A DNA stretch of 64,000 bases, taken from contig BDSI01000088.1 of the NCBI GenBank assembly GCA_003117195.1, forward strand, positions 434,001 through 498,000, in the 5' to 3' direction. The notes beneath the pieces are model-generated. The model made no database searches. It was not told where the DNA came from and saw nothing but the letters and a program-made list of their open reading frames with translations. Below, in pieces: positions 59,219-64,000 of this stretch. This DNA is from Eudorina sp. 2006-703-Eu-15. Taxonomy: Eukaryota; Chlorophyta; Chlorophyceae; Chlamydomonadales; Volvocaceae. The translations under genes were made by a program, and so were the position numbers. Position 1 is the stretch's first letter. Each line of letters opens with the position of its first letter.

Positions 59219-61469
59219 CAGTAGCAGCGACAACAAGAGTTGTAGTTGGGACATGCTCATGAAGAGTCCAGCAGCAGCAGTGGGGGAAGGGGCCGAAGGT
59301 GAACGATGGCGGTCCTTGGAAGTGCGGAGAGGAGGCTAGACCCCACAGGGATGAGGGTCCATTACATGGGGGACGTATGTGGGGCACCTGGCTGACTGAC
59401 CGGGCTCGTGGGGTCGCTTACAGAACGGGGCGTGGGAGCTGGGAGAGGCTGCGGCCCTACCGCCCGGGGCTCCCAACGAAGGACGGCAGGCGCCATGGAG
59501 GGTGTGTCTGGGCGGCTGTCTGATGTACAGGGATGCAGCCCGTCATGGGGTCATGTCGTGTGAATCGGTCTGGGCCGTGGGCGAGGTGCGGCATGTTGCA
59601 AAATAGTACCTTCATGTCGCCACAGCTGCCGCTGCCGCCGCAGCTGCCGCTGTCGCTGTTGCCAGAAATTCTACCCCGTGGTCGTAGTGGCCTCAGGTTG
59701 TCCCGCATGGGCACATTCGGAGCTTCCGCACCATTGCAGAGTTCGCTGCCGGGGTGGTTCCGTGCTGGGGCGCCGCGGGGTGGGTGCTGATTGGCATGCG
59801 GGCATGTTGCACGATGAGGCAGATCTTTGTGTACGGAACCAGCGGCCGAGTGCGGGGGACGTGGCATCAGCGACAGCACATGACCGTGAGGAGGCACTAA
59901 GGTGAGGGCCTTATGAAAGAGCCCAGCATGCGACGGACGGATTCGACGATTTTGCTTCCCATGCCGGCCTCGGCCTTGAACAAAGGACGTGACCCTTGTA
60001 CGTGAATTATTGCGCCCCGTTCTTTGACGTGGCTTGTTGTACATTACGGCTCGGGGGAAGGGGGAAGGAATCTAGTGAAGATGGTGGTGGTGGTGGTGGT
60101 GGTGGTAAGGGCCTGACTGGACGGATGGTTTATGCTGGCAGCAGCCAGAGACAAAGCAGCAGCAGCAAGACAAACAGCAGCAGCAGCATTGATGTTGAGG
60201 GACGCCGCGCCTCGCGTGGCTGCCGCCTGGGGCCGGGGGGTGGTGGCGGCGACGGTCATAAACCTTGGCCCCGTACGGTGGTCAAAGGAAATCGTGAACG
60301 ACGTGAAATGGTGTGGCGCAACTCATGGTAGGATCCGGCGACGCATTCCTACTGTTTGGCTGGAGAGCTGTGCGTGCTTCGACCTGGATTCAAGAACACG
60401 GGAGGGGGGACCTTGACGTGAGGGAGCCAGAGGAGCGGACGACTGTGACTCCGGAGGGCTTGCGACGGCGCTTGCATGCAGCATACTCTGTGGATTTTGT
60501 GCGGCGCCTGTTGTCGCGCTTCACAGCCCCGCAAGGACGAGCGCGTTGTGCGCCCTTATCGGACCGCGCGGTTGCCAATTGAGGTTGCCAGGTGTTGTCA
60601 CTACCCCTCCTGCCCCAGCGTTGTTCGTGATGTGCTGTTGTTGTGGGGGTGATTGTTGTTAGGTTGCCTGTCGGGGGTCCGTGACCCCTAACGCGCTCAG
60701 GGGTGAGCAGGCTGATCAGGAGCGTTGCCGCCGTGGCGCGTGGTTGAGGCAACCGCAGCCTCACGCAATATGTACGATTCACACACGATGCAATGCGAAT
60801 ATGCGCAATGACTAGGCTATTGAATGTTTAATTTAGGAAATTGGCGCAGGTCGTTGGCGCTCGGGGGTCCAGCACCCAAGCCGGTGTTCAGTTGCATCGG
60901 CTATGGTGCGTCCGTCTTGAAAACCGGTAACGATATCAGAGGAATGAAAAGGCTGCGGCGCCAATAACCCCCTTGCCCAATGAACAAAGATGTCCTGATA
61001 CATGCGGCGCGGTATTGCAGGCAAGAGGCAGCATCACGGAGCAGCCCTCAATTGCTGCCCAGTAATCTTCCATACACCTGCCTACGTATGTCGACGTTTT
61101 CCGGTCGCGATGAGGACTGCAGTTCCGCGTCAGCTGTCAGCTCCGGAGCACATCGTGATTAGGAAAAGTGTTCATGAATCGATCCCCGCGCATCTACATT
61201 TCCCTATGTACCTGGGCACGACTTCTTCGTAAGGTGACCGGTCCAACATATTCTTAAAGGGCAACACCGTCCGTACGCCAGGTCAGCATGTTATAAGCGT
61301 TCAGCCCTGCACTGTTTATTCTAACGCAATCAAGTTTGTAATCAAATCAACAGGAGTAATCTTATACAAACATTCTCGAGCGACCTAGCTTTTCTTAACT
61401 GCTGCGTGCCGAGAATTTTCCGGAACCGAGCCAAGTGGTTGTCGTCGACCTTGAAGGTTTGCTGGCAAG
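59219..61469. other. Intergenic, no recognised gene
   Basis: The 3' flank of the giant membrane protein gene, a CAG/GCTGCC-rich patch (59620-59660), a GGT array (60080-60108), and AT-richer sequence after 60600. A plus frame at 60313-60582 is open but shows no family feature. Confidence 0.4.
60080..60108. repeat. (GGT)n trinucleotide array
   Basis: About nine GGT units in intergenic sequence. Confidence 0.9.
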
Positions 61470-63838
61470 ATGGTGCTGCATATGCTGGCAGTCTTCGGCC
61501 GTGGTGGGTGCAGGTCACAAAGCCAGCGCAGCTGTATTGGTAGTCGATCTCCTATAACGTTTACGCTTCCCACGCTGGCAGAGACGGCCCATCCTCCCAC
61601 GCTAATTGAGTCAGAGGAGGCATTGAAAAAGACTCATCAGCCAGTACTTGCTGACGAGGAGCGCCTGTTAGAGGAGGTGAGAGGGGGATCTCGGAATCTT
61701 TTTGCGGCATGTACTGCTTGGCTAACACAAGCGTCGACGGTGCGGTCTATGCAAAGGTTACGAGTTGCTGAGTTGTTAATTGCGCCTAATTCACCCAATT
61801 CATTCACTCCGGAACAGCCGATGTGTCACCAACCGTTCCGACCCGTTTTTTGTCGCTGGGGAACTCGCAGGAGCTGTGCGCAAAGCTGGTGGACGCTGCC
61901 TTTAATGCAGCGAAACCCAGCTCACGGCAGAAGAAGATGCTGGGCAAAGGCAGCGGCATGCTTTGGGAAACCTCCCCGTACTGCAGTTATGCTGTCCGCG
62001 ACGGAGTGCACGTCATGTTCACGGGCGAGGTTAGCGAATGGCCAGGTGGCGTCAATGCTGTCCAAGCTGCGCACGACGGTGCGTTCCCAGGCCAATCAAA
62101 CGCGCGCATCGAGCGGCACGCTAGCGGTCCCTTCGTAAGCTGGTACGAGCAAACTGTTTGAGCGAAATTTTCTTTGTAGCCTGCCTTTAGACAACACATG
62201 GGACAAGGGTCGTGGCCCCGCAGCGACGTGCCGCGGTCCTCCCCCTATGTGTTGATGAAAGACAGGCTACAAAATACACTTCGCCCAAACTCTTAGCTTA
62301 GACATCCTTCAAGACGGATTGAGACTACCGTTCTTCATATACACCTTTGGTGCTAGATGATTGAGCATTATATTCGCCACAGGTTGTTGCAGTATCATGT
62401 CCGCGCATGCCGTACAGATGCAACTTGCCTGTCTATGAGCCACCTGGCTCGTCTGGGCCTTACGAGCTTCTGAAGCTTGTAATATCATCATCATATCATC
62501 ATCATCATCATCATCATGGTACAGCGAGGTGCCATACCGAGCCTGTGCTGCCCCTGACCCTTGCTGCGCAGCCTTTGTCCGCAACTGTCCTCCGCTTGAG
62601 GCGAACGATGCGCACTGGCTCCTCGACTTCTACAGGTAAGCCGGCTGTAACACCACGATCTGTGTGGCCTCAAAGTGAATGAACGTAGTCTGATGTACTG
62701 TACTGCGGTCTGGAAAGGGAGGGCATGGCGTTCACATCACTCGATGCAAAAAGTGGCGCCGAGGCCCAAACGGTTTGACTCGTGCTTTGCCCGCCAGCGC
62801 CCCCGTAACTTTGCGGCGCGCATCCTGGACAGATTATTGACCAAAACAATACATGTACCTTGCGTGCGCAGCACCTTCGGCAAGCCAAGTTCCGACAGCA
62901 CGGCGTCGCGCGCTCTGGAGTGCATGGCCCAGATCAAGGGCAGCTTCGCATTTGTCATCTACGACGAAGTTCACGTGAGTTGTGCTGGAAGCGCCCCGGG
63001 ATGGCACATGTGCATGTTCACAGTGCTTCCTCGTAAGGCAGGGAAGAAGTGTTCTGACGCTGTTGCATTGGGTGGCACGTCGCTGCAGCGAAGCACGCAA
63101 CGTGGCAGGTGTACAACATGAGCTCCTGGGTGCGGCTGGCCTGCAATGGTGGATTTTTTGCTGTGGCATGACTTGAAAGCTTGCGTACCGCGCGCGGTTG
63201 GGACTGGCGCCCCCATGTCGGGCCACGGCTGAGCACATCCTCCCCTCTGGTTCTCCCCGTCCGGCAACCCTCCTCGCTCCCGCAGCACCGGGTGCTTGCG
63301 GCCCGCGACTCCGAGGGCACTCAGCCGCTGTTCTGGGGCTGCACGGACCAGGGCCAGCTGATGTTCGGGTCCGTGCCCGAGGATCTCGAGGGCTGCAACC
63401 CCACCGCGGCGCCGTTTCCCTCGGGCACGCTCTTTGCGAGGTGAGCTGGACGGAAGGGAGGCCCTGGGAGGCGCAGCTTACTTGCAAGTACCGTATCTGT
63501 TCCGGTCTTTTAAGTGTGCCGGCTGGCTGCCCATGATACGACGAGATTACCTCTCGAAAGTCTCAATTTGCACAGCGGAGAGCAGTCAGACAGCAAGACC
63601 GAGTTACGCACCTCGTTGTAACCCGCACTTTGCCCTGACGGTCTGCTCTGTGGCCGCGTCTTGGACCTTACCCTCATCTGATATGTGGTATGCCCCCAGT
63701 GAGCGCCACACGGTGGCCTACAGCCCGGGCGACTACGGCTGGGTGATCGTGGACGACGACTTCCCCGGGCTGCTCATGTCCTTCATCAAGACGCCCCCCG
63801 CGGCAAAGGAGGGCGAGGGCAGCTTCCGCAACGTCAAG
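61470..63838 (+). CDS. DUF3700/TSJT1-type glutamine amidotransferase-like protein (partial)
   Basis: Plants have this family as stem-specific TSJT1 and aluminium-induced proteins, with a class II glutamine-amidotransferase-like fold of unclear activity. Firm exons: one ending at 62078 (starting near 61803), 62572-62635, 62872-62974, 63286-63440, 63700-63838. The gene continues beyond the right edge after a GTAGGG donor. The start is probably ATG 61470 or 61482, as MLAVFG fits the family's MLxxF opening. A second exon near 61615-61676 (EALKKTHQPVLADEERLLEE) is likely, but its junction to the third is unresolved. Landmarks: VRDGVHVMFTGEVSEWPG, ALECMAQIKGSFAFVIYDEV (family GSFAFVVYD), RVLAARDSEGTQPLFWGCTD, FPSGTLFAS, then an algal extension YGWVIVDDDFPGLLMSF. 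No targeting signal is seen. Confidence 0.8.
62171..62276. repeat. Intronic fold-back (MITE-like or hairpin RNA precursor)
   Basis: TTTGTAGCCTGCCTTTAGAC at the left pairs with the reverse complement of the right arm ending GACAGGCTACAAA. The arms are about 33 bases with few mismatches. The central 40 bases are GC-rich and partly self-complementary. It lies in the intron after the exon ending at 62078 of the DUF3700 gene. Confidence 0.8.
62483..62517. repeat. (ATC)n trinucleotide array
   Basis: About eleven ATC units with one slip, in the same intron of the DUF3700 gene. Confidence 0.9.
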
Positions 63839-64000
63839 GTAGGGCCCAGGGCCCCGGTTAGGTTAGGCAACCATCTAGCGGGTGTGTATTTGGAGGCCTG
63901 CACGGTCCTGGCGGATGCACCAGAGCCCGAACGCTCGACTTGGGTGCATCCATCGACAAACCCATTGCACCACACCCATGTGTCTTGGTCATGCGTCCGA

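Overview
The window reads as nuclear DNA of a green alga, most likely a volvocine (Chlamydomonas/Volvox-like) species. The reasons are the high GC, genes cut into many short exons by roughly 100-500 base introns with GTGAGT/GTGCGT-type donors, long Ala, Gly, Gln and Ser runs in the proteins, abundant micro- and minisatellites in introns, and plant-lineage protein families. Nothing prokaryotic is seen: no operons, rRNA genes or convincing tRNA. I built gene models by hand from family-conserved segments and splice sites that keep the frame. Most models close exactly in frame; the exceptions are stated in the entries.

Layout. 1-147 is a PAS-domain exon of a gene running off the left edge (minus). 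148-4135 holds no recognisable gene. 4136-7278 (minus) is a complete seven-exon gene for the mitochondrial ATP synthase OSCP subunit. It stands head-to-head, 585 bases apart, with a four-exon gene for the transcription repressor subunit NC2-alpha/DRAP1 (7864-9872, plus). Close behind follows a four-exon gene for an organelle-type RlmH 23S rRNA methyltransferase (10232-12260) with a GC-AG intron. About 14744-19465 is a protein joining a DUF4145/HEPN-like helical domain to ankyrin repeats. 21453-23014 is a complete RBBP9-like serine hydrolase. 24377-28442 is a Mutator-like (MULE) DNA transposon with inverted terminal repeats of about 235 bases and a decayed SWIM-finger transposase. 29197-33784 encodes a Leu-rich repeat-like protein of unknown role. 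33785-38278 is gene-poor. 38279-49288 is a gene of about 21 exons for a secretory-pathway membrane protein resembling plant SPOT1 (DUF7906). 51661-59218 encodes a very large, low-complexity, single-pass membrane protein that I do not recognise. From 61470 to the right edge is a partial DUF3700/TSJT1-type (glutamine-amidotransferase-like) gene.

The genes do not form one pathway; this is ordinary eukaryotic neighbourhood. The more unusual points are these. A 29-base minisatellite copies a splice donor in the ankyrin gene, and the choice of copy sets the downstream frame. The giant membrane protein carries two N-terminal aromatic-x-x-Leu motifs. The NC2-alpha carries an AT-hook-like motif. A fold-back element sits in an intron of the last gene. 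Very large CCTG and AGCTCT arrays lie in introns.
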